From NCBI GenBank assembly GCA_046536535.1, contig JAWDMO010000026.1:1-14128 (forward strand): 14,128 bases of DNA. The letters run 5' to 3'. The stretch comes from Conexivisphaera sp046536535 (GTDB taxonomy: Archaea; Thermoproteota; Nitrososphaeria; Conexivisphaerales; Conexivisphaeraceae). Position 1 is the stretch's first letter; each line of letters opens with the position of its first letter. Positions 6,563 to 13,868 of the stretch are shown here, in pieces. The notes beneath the pieces are model-generated. The model searched no databases. It worked only from the letters and a program-made list of their open reading frames with translations, and had not been told where the DNA came from. The position numbers and the translations under genes were made by a program.

Positions 6563-7759
6563 ATGGACGGCGGAAGGGACGTATACATAGTGGACTTCCG
6601 GAGGACCGCGTTCTCGAGGTCGAGGCCCAAGGAGCCGGAGAAGGACGCTTTCAACTCCCTCAGGATGGACGAGGCGCTCGGGGCGCTCATATCTGACATG
6701 GTGAAGAGGAACGGGATAAACCCGCTCGACATAGGGGATGTGATAACCGGGTGCGCGCTGCAGGCCGGGGAGAACTGGCTCTACGGCGGCAGGCACCCGA
6801 TATTCCTGGCGCAGCTGCCGCCGGAGGTTCCCGGGATGGCGATAGACAGGGCGTGCTCCTCCTCGATGAACGCCGCATCCATCGGTTATATGGAGATAAT
6901 GACGGGGAACTCCGAGCTCGTGCTCGCGGGCGGCATGGAGCACATGACCCACATGCCCATGGCCGACAATCCACACATAGAGCCGAACTACAAACTGATC
7001 CTCAGGCCGGAGTACATGCGGTATCAGATGAACATCGGGTACTCGATGGGATTGACGGCCGAGAAGCTGGCCGAGGTCAGCGGGATCGGGAAGGACGAGA
7101 TGGACGAGTGGTCGCTCAGGAGCCACAGGCTGGCCGCAAGGTCGCTTTCGGAGGGCTGGTTCAGGGGGGAGATAATGCCGGTCGAGGTGGAATATCAGGG
7201 GAGGAAGGTCGTGGTCGACAGCGATCAGAGCATAAGGTCCGACACGACCATTGAGCAGATAAGGTCGCTTCCCCCGGCGTTCAAGCCGGACGGCGTGATA
7301 ACGGCGGGGAATTCCTCGCCGCTCAACGCCGGGGCATCGCTCCTCATGCTCGCTTCGGAGGGCATGGTGGATAAGTACGGCCTCAAGCCCATGGCCAGGA
7401 TAAAGGCCATAGGCTGGGCGGGCGTTGAACCGTATATAATGGGGAAGGGCCCCGTCCCGGCCAGCAGGAAGGCCCTGGAGCGCGCCGGCCTCAAGGTGGA
7501 TGACATCGATTTCTGGGAGATAAACGAGGCGTTCGCCGTCGTCACGCTCTACGCGATAAGGGAGCTCGGGATAGATCCAGAGAGGGTGAACGTCCACGGG
7601 GGAGCGGTGGCGATAGGCCACCCGCTCGGGGCCACCGGCGCTAGGATAACCGGAACCCTCGCCAGGATCCTCAGGGAGAGGAAAGGCAAGTACGGGGTAG
7701 CGACGCTGTGCGTCGGAGGCGGCCAGGGCTACTCCATCGTCCTGGAGGCCGTCGAGTGA
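6563..7759 (+). CDS. Acetyl-CoA C-acyltransferase (degradative-type thiolase)
   Basis: A 398-residue thiolase that cleaves 3-ketoacyl-CoA with CoA to acetyl-CoA and a shortened acyl-CoA, or runs in reverse as acetoacetyl-CoA synthesis. All catalytic elements are present: nucleophile C98 in DRACSSSMNA, N321 in WEINEAF, H353 in GGAVAIGHPLGATGAR, and C383 in LCVGGGQG. The length is that of the classical thiolase I/II family, not the shorter SCP2-thiolase family. It starts 7 nt after the fusion gene and its TGA overlaps the next ATG (TGATG), so it is in the middle of the operon. It completes the beta-oxidation spiral with the neighbours. Confidence 0.95.
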   Translation: MDGGRDVYIVDFRRTAFSRSRPKEPEKDAFNSLRMDEALGALISDMVKRNGINPLDIGDVITGCALQAGENWLYGGRHPIFLAQLPPEVPGMAIDRACSSSMNAASIGYMEIMTGNSELVLAGGMEHMTHMPMADNPHIEPNYKLILRPEYMRYQMNIGYSMGLTAEKLAEVSGIGKDEMDEWSLRSHRLAARSLSEGWFRGEIMPVEVEYQGRKVVVDSDQSIRSDTTIEQIRSLPPAFKPDGVITAGNSSPLNAGASLLMLASEGMVDKYGLKPMARIKAIGWAGVEPYIMGKGPVPASRKALERAGLKVDDIDFWEINEAFAVVTLYAIRELGIDPERVNVHGGAVAIGHPLGATGARITGTLARILRERKGKYGVATLCVGGGQGYSIVLEAVE

Positions 7760-8871
7760 TGTTCTCGCTCCCGGAGGGCTACGAGGAGGTCCGCGCCCGC
7801 GCCAGGGATTTCGCCATCAGGGAGTTCAGCGAGGACGTATCGCGCAAATACGATGAGTCCGAGGAGTACCCGGACGAGATAAGGAGGAAGGTCTTCTCAG
7901 CTGGATTCCTTGACATGTCGGATCCCTGGAAGGTGCTGATAGCGATGGAGGAATTCTGCCGCGTAGATCCGGGCCTCGGCCTCTCGGCCATAGCCTCCAT
8001 GTTCGGGTCGGAGATCCTCATGCTGTTCGGGTCGGACGAGCAGAAGGAGCGGTACCTCGCGCCGGTCTTCAGGGGGGAGAAAATAAGCGGCATCGCCGTC
8101 ACGGAGCCGGGTGCGGGAAGCGACGTCGCCGGGGTGAAGTCAACGCTGGAGAGGGCACCCGATGGGGACTATGTGCTGAACGGCGAGAAGATGTTTATAA
8201 CGAACGGCACCGTCGCCGACCATTACTACCTACTGGCCAGGACGTCCCCTCCCGAGTCGCCCGAGAAACGTCACCACGGGCTCAGCGTGGCCATAGTCGA
8301 GAGGAGATGGCCCGGCGTGATACCAACGAAGCTCAAGGGGAAGCTGGGAATGAGGGCGACGGATACCGCCGAGATAAAATTCGAGGGCGTCAGGGTGCCC
8401 CGGGAGAACCTGGTGGGAGAGGAGGGAAAGGGCTTCTATTATATAATGACATTCTTCAATATAAGCAGGATATACGTCGCCGCCCAGGCCGTGGGGGTGG
8501 CCCAGGGCATACTGGACATCTACGCGGACTATCTGTCCAGATCCCCATCGCCTCCCCCGGAGGGCTCGCAGTTCGTCCTCGCGGAGGGAGCCGCGAAGGT
8601 GGAGGCCGCCAGGCTCCTCACTTACAGGGCAGCATCGCTCATATTTCAGTTCAACCCCGATCCGGCCCTCACGAGCATGGCGAAATACTACGCGGCAGAG
8701 GTCGCAAATGAGGTGGCGCAGAGGGCCATGAGCGTCATCGGCGAGGATGGACTGAGCGGCAGGCTGGAGAAGCTGTACAGGGACGCGAAGATAACCGAGA
8801 TCTGGGAGGGCACGAGCGAGGTGGAGAAGCTGGTCATATACAGGCAGCTATCCAGGAGGAGGTCGAGCTGA
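7759..8871 (+). CDS. Acyl-CoA dehydrogenase subunit with catalytic Glu but lacking interface FAD motifs
   Basis: A 370-residue acyl-CoA dehydrogenase fold. Kept: the flavin/substrate signature TEPGAGSDVAG (115-125), LNGEKMFITNG (140-150), and the catalytic base E350 in IWEGTSEV. Lost: the RxxFG-x6-Q element that normally grips the FAD pyrophosphate of the neighbouring subunit is replaced by a Pro/Ser-rich stretch (LSRSPSPPPEG, 259-269), and the Q-x2-GG-x-G motif is SVIGEDG (325-331). ATG 7759 overlaps the thiolase stop by 1 nt; a longer reading from an upstream GTG would overlap the thiolase and add no family sequence. It is followed immediately by a second dehydrogenase with the opposite set of losses. 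Inference: it forms the catalytic subunit of a heteromer with that protein. Substrate unknown. Confidence 0.9.
   Translation: MFSLPEGYEEVRARARDFAIREFSEDVSRKYDESEEYPDEIRRKVFSAGFLDMSDPWKVLIAMEEFCRVDPGLGLSAIASMFGSEILMLFGSDEQKERYLAPVFRGEKISGIAVTEPGAGSDVAGVKSTLERAPDGDYVLNGEKMFITNGTVADHYYLLARTSPPESPEKRHHGLSVAIVERRWPGVIPTKLKGKLGMRATDTAEIKFEGVRVPRENLVGEEGKGFYYIMTFFNISRIYVAAQAVGVAQGILDIYADYLSRSPSPPPEGSQFVLAEGAAKVEAARLLTYRAASLIFQFNPDPALTSMAKYYAAEVANEVAQRAMSVIGEDGLSGRLEKLYRDAKITEIWEGTSEVEKLVIYRQLSRRRSS
8857..8863 (+). promoter_or_regulatory. Shine-Dalgarno AGGAGGT for the second dehydrogenase subunit
   Basis: AGGAGGT, a full match to the 16S anti-Shine-Dalgarno core, lies 7 nt before ATG 8871 inside the end of the preceding gene. 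It would support strong translation of the partner subunit. Confidence 0.7.
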
Positions 8872-9908
8872 TGCTCAAGGATGAGGAGCTGCTGCTCAAG
8901 CGCGTTGTGACGGAGTTCTGCGAGTCGGAGGTGGAGAGGGAGCGCCTCAGGATAGAGCGGGAGGGCATACCGGACTCCCTCATAAGGGGCGTCGCCGAAA
9001 ACGGCTTCCTGGGCGCGCTTGCCCCGCAGGAACTGGGCGGGTCCGGCCTCGACGCGAGGTCCTACGCCGTGCTCCTGCAGGTAATGTCGAAGTACTCATC
9101 ATCCCTCGCGTACTACGTGTTCGTCCAGAACTCCCTGGTCATAGCGCCGCTTGTCAGGTTCGCGTCCGACGAGGTCAGGCAGCGCGTGATCCCGGAGATA
9201 GCGTCGGGGAACTCGAGGGGCACGCTGGTCCAGGATCTGTTCAGGAGCTCGAAGAACGAGCTCTCCTACGACGGACGGCTGAGGGGCACCGCGGGGATGG
9301 TCCCGCTGCCCCGGGCCGAGCATCATCTGGTGATGACGACCGGGGGCGGATTCCTGCTCCTCTCCGGGCCCGGCGAGGTACTCGAGGAGCGCGCGATCAC
9401 CGGGTTCAGGGGCGTCGGGTTCGGCGCCGTCCGCTACGACGGCGACGCCGCGGTCGTCCTCGAGGGGCGCGCATCGGACGCGGTCGCGGGGATCATGGAC
9501 GACGCATCATATCCCGTGGCCGCGATGGCGCTTGGGATCGCCGAGAGGGCCGTCGAGATGGCGGCACAGTACTCGAGGGATAGGGAGGCCTTCGGCTCCA
9601 AGCTGATGGAGTTCCAGCCGGTGGCTTTCTACATAGCGGAGGCGCACGCGCAGCTGAGGGTGCTCGAGGAGTACATATATTCCGAGTCGCCCGATCCCCT
9701 GATAGCGAAGACGCTTTCGCTGGATCTCGCCAGGAGGGCGTCGAGGGCGTCCATACAGGTCCACGGCGGCTACGGCTACTTCGAGGATCTGGGCGTCGAG
9801 AGGCTCTACAGGGATTCCGCAGCGCTCTCGTCCATCGCGGGCAACTATCTCAGCGACATGACGGGGCTGTCCAGGAAACTCCTCGGCGATTCCGCGGCCA
9901 GAATCTAG
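8871..9908 (+). CDS. Acyl-CoA dehydrogenase-like subunit with interface FAD motifs but no catalytic Glu
   Basis: A 345-residue, shortened acyl-CoA dehydrogenase homologue. Kept: YSRDREAFGSKLMEFQ (R238, F241-G242, Q249) and QVHGGYGY (296-303), the two elements that in MCAD-type enzymes bind the FAD of the adjacent subunit. Lost: the TEPxAGSD signature in the central beta domain (the region reads VQDLFRSSKNELSYDG), and the catalytic base: the position of Glu in the YEGT motif is A323 (SSIAGN). Alone it should be inactive. The start overlaps the preceding stop by one base (TGATG). The stop shares the tetranucleotide CTAG with the stop of the convergent thioesterase gene. It is most likely the non-catalytic, FAD-supporting partner of the preceding protein; a regulatory or degenerate paralogue is the alternative. 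Confidence 0.88.
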   Translation: MLKDEELLLKRVVTEFCESEVERERLRIEREGIPDSLIRGVAENGFLGALAPQELGGSGLDARSYAVLLQVMSKYSSSLAYYVFVQNSLVIAPLVRFASDEVRQRVIPEIASGNSRGTLVQDLFRSSKNELSYDGRLRGTAGMVPLPRAEHHLVMTTGGGFLLLSGPGEVLEERAITGFRGVGFGAVRYDGDAAVVLEGRASDAVAGIMDDASYPVAAMALGIAERAVEMAAQYSRDREAFGSKLMEFQPVAFYIAEAHAQLRVLEEYIYSESPDPLIAKTLSLDLARRASRASIQVHGGYGYFEDLGVERLYRDSAALSSIAGNYLSDMTGLSRKLLGDSAARI

Positions 9909-10306
9909 GGCCAATCCAGGTACATATACGTGCCCTTGGCGGCCGCGCAGAGCTCACCCCTGCCGTCCTCGAGCTTCATCTCCACGAACGCCAGCGCTTT
10001 GCCGCCCCTCACCAGATTTGCGCGGGCCCTGACCGGTCCCTCCGCAACCGGCTTCATGTAGGAAATGCTGAGATCCACGGTCACCTCGTTCCTTCCCAGG
10101 TTATAGGCGAGCGCGGCGCATCCGCCGGCCGCGTCCATCAGCGTCGCTATGGCTCCCCCGTTCATGATTCCGCCGAACCTCGTCAGCTCCTCCCTGAAGT
10201 CGAGGCGGAGCACGCAGTCGCCCGGCGCTATGCTCTCGACCTTGACGCCCAGGGCCTTCAGAAATGGATCGGCCTCCAGGAGCTCCCTCAGGACGTCGAT
10301 GCTCAT
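9905..10306 (-). CDS. PaaI-like hotdog-fold thioesterase
   Basis: A 133-residue single hotdog domain, the usual PaaI/YbgC-like size, that would hydrolyse an acyl-CoA or aryl-CoA ester in the cytosol. The central helix motif reads FGGIMNGGAIATLMDAAGG (44-62): the double Gly and D58 fit the PaaI pattern, with Asn 49 where many members have His. Later strands VTVDLSISYMKPV and ALAFVEMKLEDG are typical. The ATG at 10306 was chosen because a minus-strand TATA-like element is about 27 nt upstream and the protein then has family length. The stop (9905-9907) interlocks with the plus-strand dehydrogenase stop. It may free CoA from stalled beta-oxidation intermediates. It is divergent from the next acyl-CoA dehydrogenase. 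Confidence 0.87.
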   Translation of the reverse strand: MSIDVLRELLEADPFLKALGVKVESIAPGDCVLRLDFREELTRFGGIMNGGAIATLMDAAGGCAALAYNLGRNEVTVDLSISYMKPVAEGPVRARANLVRGGKALAFVEMKLEDGRGELCAAAKGTYMYLDWP

Positions 10307-10328
10307 GCCGCAATTCAACGCGCTCCCG

Positions 10329-10336
10329 TTAATAAA
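10329..10336 (-). promoter_or_regulatory. TATA box for the thioesterase gene
   Basis: On the minus strand TTTATTAA is centred about 27 nt before the ATG at 10306, consistent with a leaderless mRNA. It lies in a 145-bp divergent intergenic region that also contains two short hairpins: GCAAT/ATTGC at 10366-10380 and CGGAAG/CTTCCG at 10380-10396. Confidence 0.55.
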
Positions 10337-10414
10337 GGAGGGGGTCTGGGGATCGGGGAACCCGCGCAATCCACGATTGCGGAAGGGGAACTTCCGTCCC
10401 CCAACCCCCACAAT

Positions 10415-10423
10415 GTTAAATAT
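10415..10423 (+). promoter_or_regulatory. TATA box for the third acyl-CoA dehydrogenase
   Basis: GTTAAATAT is centred about 30 nt before the ATG at 10452, giving a very short or absent leader. It forms the other half of the divergent promoter region shared with the thioesterase. Confidence 0.5.
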
Positions 10424-10451
10424 CGGCGAGGCATACTCAACACGAACAGGC

Positions 10452-11660
10452 ATGGGGTCCTTTCCGTTCGAGGGGCTTGGTAATTTCAGGGTGGAGTTCT
10501 CGGAAGAGCAGGAGATCTTCCGGAGGACCGTCGAGAAGTTCTCCGAGGAATCGCTCGGGCCCCGCGTGAGGGAAGTGGAATCCACGGATAGGATACCCGA
10601 AGATCTCATAGATGGCGCCAGGGGCCTCGGCCTGATGGGCGTGGGTGTCCCCGCCGAATACGGCGGCCAGGGCGGCGGCTTCAAGGAACTCGCAATTATG
10701 TCGGAGGAGATCTCCAGGATCCTGCCCGCGTTCGGGACGCTGCTCCTGGTAAACAGGCTGTTCATAGATCCGCTTATGCTCTTCGGAACCGAGGACCAGA
10801 GGAGGAAATACGTGACGCCGGTGGCGAGGGGCGAGGTATTCGCGGCGCACGCCAACACGGAGCCGGGTGCGGGGAGCGACGTCGCCGGGATCTCCACGGT
10901 TGCGAGGAGATCCGGTGACAGATGGATACTCAACGGCCGGAAGATCTTCATATCTAACGCCGACCGCGCCGGGTTCTTCGTGGTGTCCGCCAGGACGTCC
11001 CCGCCGGAGCCGGACAGGAGATGGCGGGGGATAACGGTATTCATAGTGGAGAGGGGTTATTCCGGGCTGAGCATCGGCCAGAGGCTCGACGTCATGGGGC
11101 TCATGGGCGAGCACCCGAGCGAGGTGATCCTGGAGGACGTCGAGGTCCCCGATTCGAACGTGCTTGGAAAGGTGGGGGAGGGCTTCAAGGTGGTGGTCAC
11201 CACCTATGATTACTCGAGGATATTGATAGCGGCTCAGGCGGTCGGGATCGCGCAGGGCGCGTTCGAGGCGGCGTTCAGGTACTCGAACGAGAGGAACGCG
11301 TTCGGGAAACCGATATCGTCGTTCGAGGGGGTTTCGTTCAGGATAGCTGAGATGATGGCCGAAGTTGAGGCCGCCAGGCTCCTCACGTACTGGGCCGCGC
11401 ACTTGGCGGAATCGGGCGATCCGAGGTTCACGCTCGCGTCCTCCATAGCCAAGTACTACGCGACGGAGGCCGCCGTCAGGATATCGAGGGATGCTATATC
11501 GATACATGGAGGGGTGGGGGTCGATAGGGGCACGCTGGTCGAGAGATACCTGAGGGACGCTATGATAACCACGATCTACGAGGGCGCAAATGATATTCAG
11601 AAGCTCACCATAGCGAAGTCGCTGCTCAGGGCGTACTCGAAGGGCGCATCTATCGAGTGA
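10452..11660 (+). CDS. Acyl-CoA dehydrogenase, complete homomeric type
   Basis: A 402-residue flavoprotein oxidising acyl-CoA to trans-2-enoyl-CoA. Unlike the two operon paralogues it has every motif in one chain: TEPGAGSDVAG starting at T136; YSNERNAFGKPISSFEG with the RxxFG element; ISIHGGVGV, where Ile replaces the usual first Gln; and catalytic base E377 in IYEGANDIQ. Electrons would pass to an electron-transfer flavoprotein not encoded here. The start is set by the TATA spacing and by the family N-terminus (FSEEQEIFRRTVEKF follows closely); the longer open frame upstream runs antisense through the thioesterase and is not supported. It probably has a different acyl specificity from the heteromeric pair, and shares with the first of them the segment ARTSPPE, indicating common ancestry. 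Confidence 0.94.
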   Translation: MGSFPFEGLGNFRVEFSEEQEIFRRTVEKFSEESLGPRVREVESTDRIPEDLIDGARGLGLMGVGVPAEYGGQGGGFKELAIMSEEISRILPAFGTLLLVNRLFIDPLMLFGTEDQRRKYVTPVARGEVFAAHANTEPGAGSDVAGISTVARRSGDRWILNGRKIFISNADRAGFFVVSARTSPPEPDRRWRGITVFIVERGYSGLSIGQRLDVMGLMGEHPSEVILEDVEVPDSNVLGKVGEGFKVVVTTYDYSRILIAAQAVGIAQGAFEAAFRYSNERNAFGKPISSFEGVSFRIAEMMAEVEAARLLTYWAAHLAESGDPRFTLASSIAKYYATEAAVRISRDAISIHGGVGVDRGTLVERYLRDAMITTIYEGANDIQKLTIAKSLLRAYSKGASIE

Positions 11661-11735
11661 TGCTGCACGTGCCCGTCCGCGGGACCGGACCGTAGCGCTT
11701 CCCCTCGTGGGCGAATTCCCGCCCAATAATCCATA

Positions 11736-11745
11736 AAGATTAAAT
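11736..11745 (+). promoter_or_regulatory. TATA box for the MFS gene
   Basis: AAGATTAAAT is centred about 28 nt before the ATG at 11770, again implying a leaderless start. A GGGCG/CGCCC hairpin (11709-11724) lies between it and the preceding gene but has no T run after it. Confidence 0.55.
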
Positions 11746-11769
11746 CGGGTCGACATCGGCCGCGCTGCA

Positions 11770-13023
11770 ATGTCCGGGCGCTGCCGGCCATGGAGGGCGA
11801 CCACTCTCGGTGGACTCCTCTACCTTAGGTCGAAGCATTCCCGGGGAACGGGTTACGAGTTTAAGGCGACGGTCGCCGCCGTCCTCGGGTACATGCTCGA
11901 CGGGATGGACACGATGGTGCTATCGCTCACGCTGACGGCGCTCGCCGCGGCCTTCGCGCTGAGCTCCGCGGAGCAGGGGCTCCTTGGCTTCGTGCTGACG
12001 GCTGGCATGGTGGTCGGCGGCTACTCCTTCGGGATCCTCGCCGACAGGTTCGGGAGGGTCAACACGTTCACGTACTCGATTCTCATCTACGCCGTTTTCA
12101 CGGCGCTCACGGCCGCGGCCACGAGCTATCCCTGGCTACTGATCACGAGGTTCCTGAGCGGCGTGGGAACGGGGGCGGAGTACGGCATAGGGATGACCCT
12201 GATGTCCGAGGCGTTCCGCGCCAAGTGGAGGGGGTTGGGCTCCACGGTCGTCTCAATGGGCTGGACGATCGGGGTGATACTAGCCACCGCGCTCTCCCTG
12301 TCCCTCATGCCGATCTACGGCTGGAGGGCCATGTACATGGTCGGGATAGCGCCGGCAATCCTCGCGGCATACGTCAGATGGAGGATCCCGGAGTCCCCCA
12401 TCTGGAGGGAGAGGGGGAGGGCAGCTGCCTTCCCCCTGCGCGAGCTCTTCTCCGCAACTCACCGCAGGTTCACCGCGGCCTTTCTCGTGGTGGCGATCGT
12501 GGCGGAGATGGGCTACTGGGGGATCATGATTTGGCTGCCCTCGGCTCTGCTTACGGAGTACAGGATACCGTTCGCCAGGACAATCTACTTCCTGCTGGCC
12601 ACTGATGGCATGATACTGATCGGGATGTTCGTGTTCGGCCTGCTCTCCGATCTAGCGGGGAGAAGGATCACGGTCAGCGCCGGGTTCCTCGGGATGGTGC
12701 TGGCCGTGCTCTACTTCGCGATGGCCAAGACCCCTCAGCAGGTGTTCGTCGCCTCCCTTCTCACTGGGTTCTTTGTTAACTCATACTTCACAGTCTTCGG
12801 CGCCCTGTTCTCGGAGCCGTATCCGACTCACGCCAGATCAACCGCCGTCAACTTCATCTTCAACACGGGTCGCGGCTTCGGCGGTGTCGCCCCCCTCATA
12901 ATAGGGGTCCTGGCGCCCGCGTTCAGCATATCGGGCGTCATCGGGATGTTCTCCCTGCTATTCCTCGCGGCCGCCGCGGTCATCTGGACGTTGCCGGAGA
13001 CGCGGGGCGCGCAGCTCAAGTAG
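11770..13023 (+). CDS. MFS transporter, aromatic-acid/metabolite:H+ symporter-like
   Basis: A 417-residue inner-membrane protein with about twelve hydrophobic segments in two six-helix halves. Motifs: LDGMD in the first helix (43-47), matching the DGxD charge motif of PcaK-type acid:H+ symporters; motif A GILADRFGR (88-96) in the 2-3 loop; RFLSGVGTGAEYGIG in helix 4; IPESPIW before the central loop; GLLSDLAGRR as the second-half motif A; and PETRG at the C-terminus. These point to the AAHS/metabolite:H+ symporter group, which imports organic acids such as aromatic or dicarboxylic acids. About 30 polar residues precede helix 1; the ATG is supported by the promoter spacing, but an internal start cannot be excluded. 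Being next to acyl-CoA genes suggests uptake of the acid that the pathway activates; the substrate is inferred only. Confidence 0.85.
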   Translation: MSGRCRPWRATTLGGLLYLRSKHSRGTGYEFKATVAAVLGYMLDGMDTMVLSLTLTALAAAFALSSAEQGLLGFVLTAGMVVGGYSFGILADRFGRVNTFTYSILIYAVFTALTAAATSYPWLLITRFLSGVGTGAEYGIGMTLMSEAFRAKWRGLGSTVVSMGWTIGVILATALSLSLMPIYGWRAMYMVGIAPAILAAYVRWRIPESPIWRERGRAAAFPLRELFSATHRRFTAAFLVVAIVAEMGYWGIMIWLPSALLTEYRIPFARTIYFLLATDGMILIGMFVFGLLSDLAGRRITVSAGFLGMVLAVLYFAMAKTPQQVFVASLLTGFFVNSYFTVFGALFSEPYPTHARSTAVNFIFNTGRGFGGVAPLIIGVLAPAFSISGVIGMFSLLFLAAAAVIWTLPETRGAQLK

Positions 13024-13089
13024 GACGGAGGATCGCGGTCCGTGCTCGCCCACGCAATATCAATAAATAAGATATGATAGAAACAGGGA

Positions 13090-13134
13090 CTGGCCCCCTG
13101 CATCCCCCTGAAGGAGCGGGTTTCCCAAACCCCT
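13090..13134 (-). repeat. 45-nt inverted repeat, left copy
   Basis: The complement of this segment matches 13938-13982 at 43 of 45 positions. The conserved part reads, on the minus strand, GTTTGGGAAACCCGCTCC followed by TTCAGGGGGATGCAGG. It contains a GGG-AAA-CCC mini-stem and a CTCC-TTCA-GGGG hairpin. It resembles the hairpin found at right ends and guide-RNA tails of IS200/IS605-type elements, but no transposase or tnpB is present. Confidence 0.8.
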
Positions 13135-13148
13135 ATTGAGATAACGGT

Positions 13149-13156
13149 AATAAACC
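13149..13156 (+). promoter_or_regulatory. TATA box for tRNA-Phe
   Basis: TAATAAAC is centred about 25 nt before the first base of the tRNA, standard spacing for an archaeal tRNA promoter. Confidence 0.55.
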
Positions 13157-13176
13157 ATCGAGTCCGCATAGCTGGC

Positions 13177-13250
13177 GCCGCGGTAGCTCAGCCTGGGAGA
13201 GCGCCCGGCTGAAGACCGGGATGTCGTGGGTTCAAGTCCCACCCGCGGCA
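13177..13250 (+). tRNA. tRNA-Phe (GAA)
   Basis: A complete 74-nt cloverleaf. Acceptor stem GCCGCGG (13177-13183) pairs with CCGCGGC (13243-13249), discriminator A at 13250. D stem is GCTC/GAGC. The anticodon stem CCCGG/CCGGG encloses loop CTGAAGA, anticodon GAA at 13211-13213. The T arm is GTGGG-TTCAAGT-CCCAC. There is no intron and no encoded 3' CCA. The gene lies between the two copies of the 45-nt inverted repeat. No duplicate of the tRNA 3' end, which would mark an integrated element, is visible in the window. Confidence 0.98.
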
Positions 13251-13322
13251 CGCGTGACATGGAATCGCTGGAAACGATTTCCTGATGGACATCTAAGTTG
13301 CCACTGGAGTATTTGGCGGATA

Positions 13323-13379
13323 GGGAGGTGGCCCCGGGACGGCGATCACCTCCGACTGCACGGAACCTCCCCGTTGCAG
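13323..13379. other. Structured intergenic element with an anti-Shine-Dalgarno-like segment
   Basis: Two adjacent stems: GGAGGTG (13324-13330) with CACCTCC (13347-13353), and CTGCACGG (13356-13363) with CCG-T-TGCAG (13371-13379, one bulged T). GGGAGGT (13323-13329) can alternatively pair with ACCTCCC (13365-13371), giving a mutually exclusive fold. The plus strand contains GATCACCTCC (13344-13353), identical to the 16S rRNA 3'-terminal anti-Shine-Dalgarno. It could be a small RNA; there is no clear promoter, so this is tentative. The rest of 13251-13472 holds no gene that I can support. Confidence 0.35.
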
Positions 13380-13472
13380 CACGCATATACCATCATTCAG
13401 AATAAATTGTATCTTCACATTTTAGCTTGGATGCGCTGGAAAAGACTCCCCATATCCTCTTCCCGGATGGCC

Positions 13473-13847
13473 TCAGAGCGCTGAGCTCAGGAGAAACGCC
13501 GTCAGCGCAATCAGGAATACCAGCTCAGCGAGCTCATAGGCCGCGTAGTATCTCAGGAGCCCGCGCCGGCCAGCTCCGATTCCCTCGCTTATGCGGGGGC
13601 GGGCCGCTATATACGCGATCCCGCCGGCGAAGTGCGTCACAGCGAACGCGTAGAGGACGAGGGCCAGCGCCATCGGCGGGAAGATTGTCGCGAGGGCCAG
13701 CGCGTAGTAGAGGATCTCGTAAGTAGCGGCCGGAATCCCGATGGACCTCCTCAGGGTCGTGCCGCGGATCGAGAGCGCCGCTACGACGGCGTGCTCCACC
13801 GCCATAATGACCGTCATCGCGAGGAGCACGATGAGCTCCGGGCCCAC
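13473..13847 (-). CDS. Small four-helix membrane protein of unknown function
   Basis: A 124-residue, strongly hydrophobic protein that I do not recognise. Predicted membrane segments lie at about 4-26, 41-57, 59-81 and 101-122. Loops contain a basic stretch (RGTTLRRS, 28-35) and RPRISEGIGAGRRG (83-96). Polar residues inside helices are E18-H19, E44, H72, and E105 and E108. The start is GTG at 13847: an in-frame TAA lies upstream with no ATG between, and a minus-strand TATA-like element (13869-13876) is about 25 nt away, the spacing seen for other leaderless genes. It lies between the two copies of the inverted repeat, convergent with the tRNA-Phe. Real coding is supported by the promoter and the coherent helix pattern; no function can be assigned. 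Confidence 0.65.
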   Translation of the reverse strand: MGPELIVLLAMTVIMAVEHAVVAALSIRGTTLRRSIGIPAATYEILYYALALATIFPPMALALVLYAFAVTHFAGGIAYIAARPRISEGIGAGRRGLLRYYAAYELAELVFLIALTAFLLSSAL

Positions 13848-13868
13848 GCGGGCAGTGGGCGCCGCCCG

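Noticed and set aside
7708..7758. Extended start of the first dehydrogenase subunit at GTG 7708
   Set aside because: The added residues are Arg-rich, overlap the thiolase active-site region and match nothing in the family; ATG 7759 makes the usual TGATG overlap.
10149..10451. N-terminal extension of the third acyl-CoA dehydrogenase by about 100 residues
   Set aside because: It runs antisense through the thioesterase gene and the promoter region; the TATA box and the family N-terminus support ATG 10452.
10437..11804. Minus-strand 455-residue frame opposite the third dehydrogenase
   Set aside because: Antisense shadow with Arg/His-rich composition and no domain.
13177..13250. tRNA-Phe as an attachment site of an integrated element
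   Set aside because: No direct repeat of the tRNA 3' end and no integrase are present in the window.
13060..13386. Minus-strand 108-residue frame across the tRNA containing VGLEPTTSRSSAGRSPRLSYR
   Set aside because: This peptide is the well-known artefact of reading a tRNA gene in antisense; it covers the tRNA-Phe exactly.
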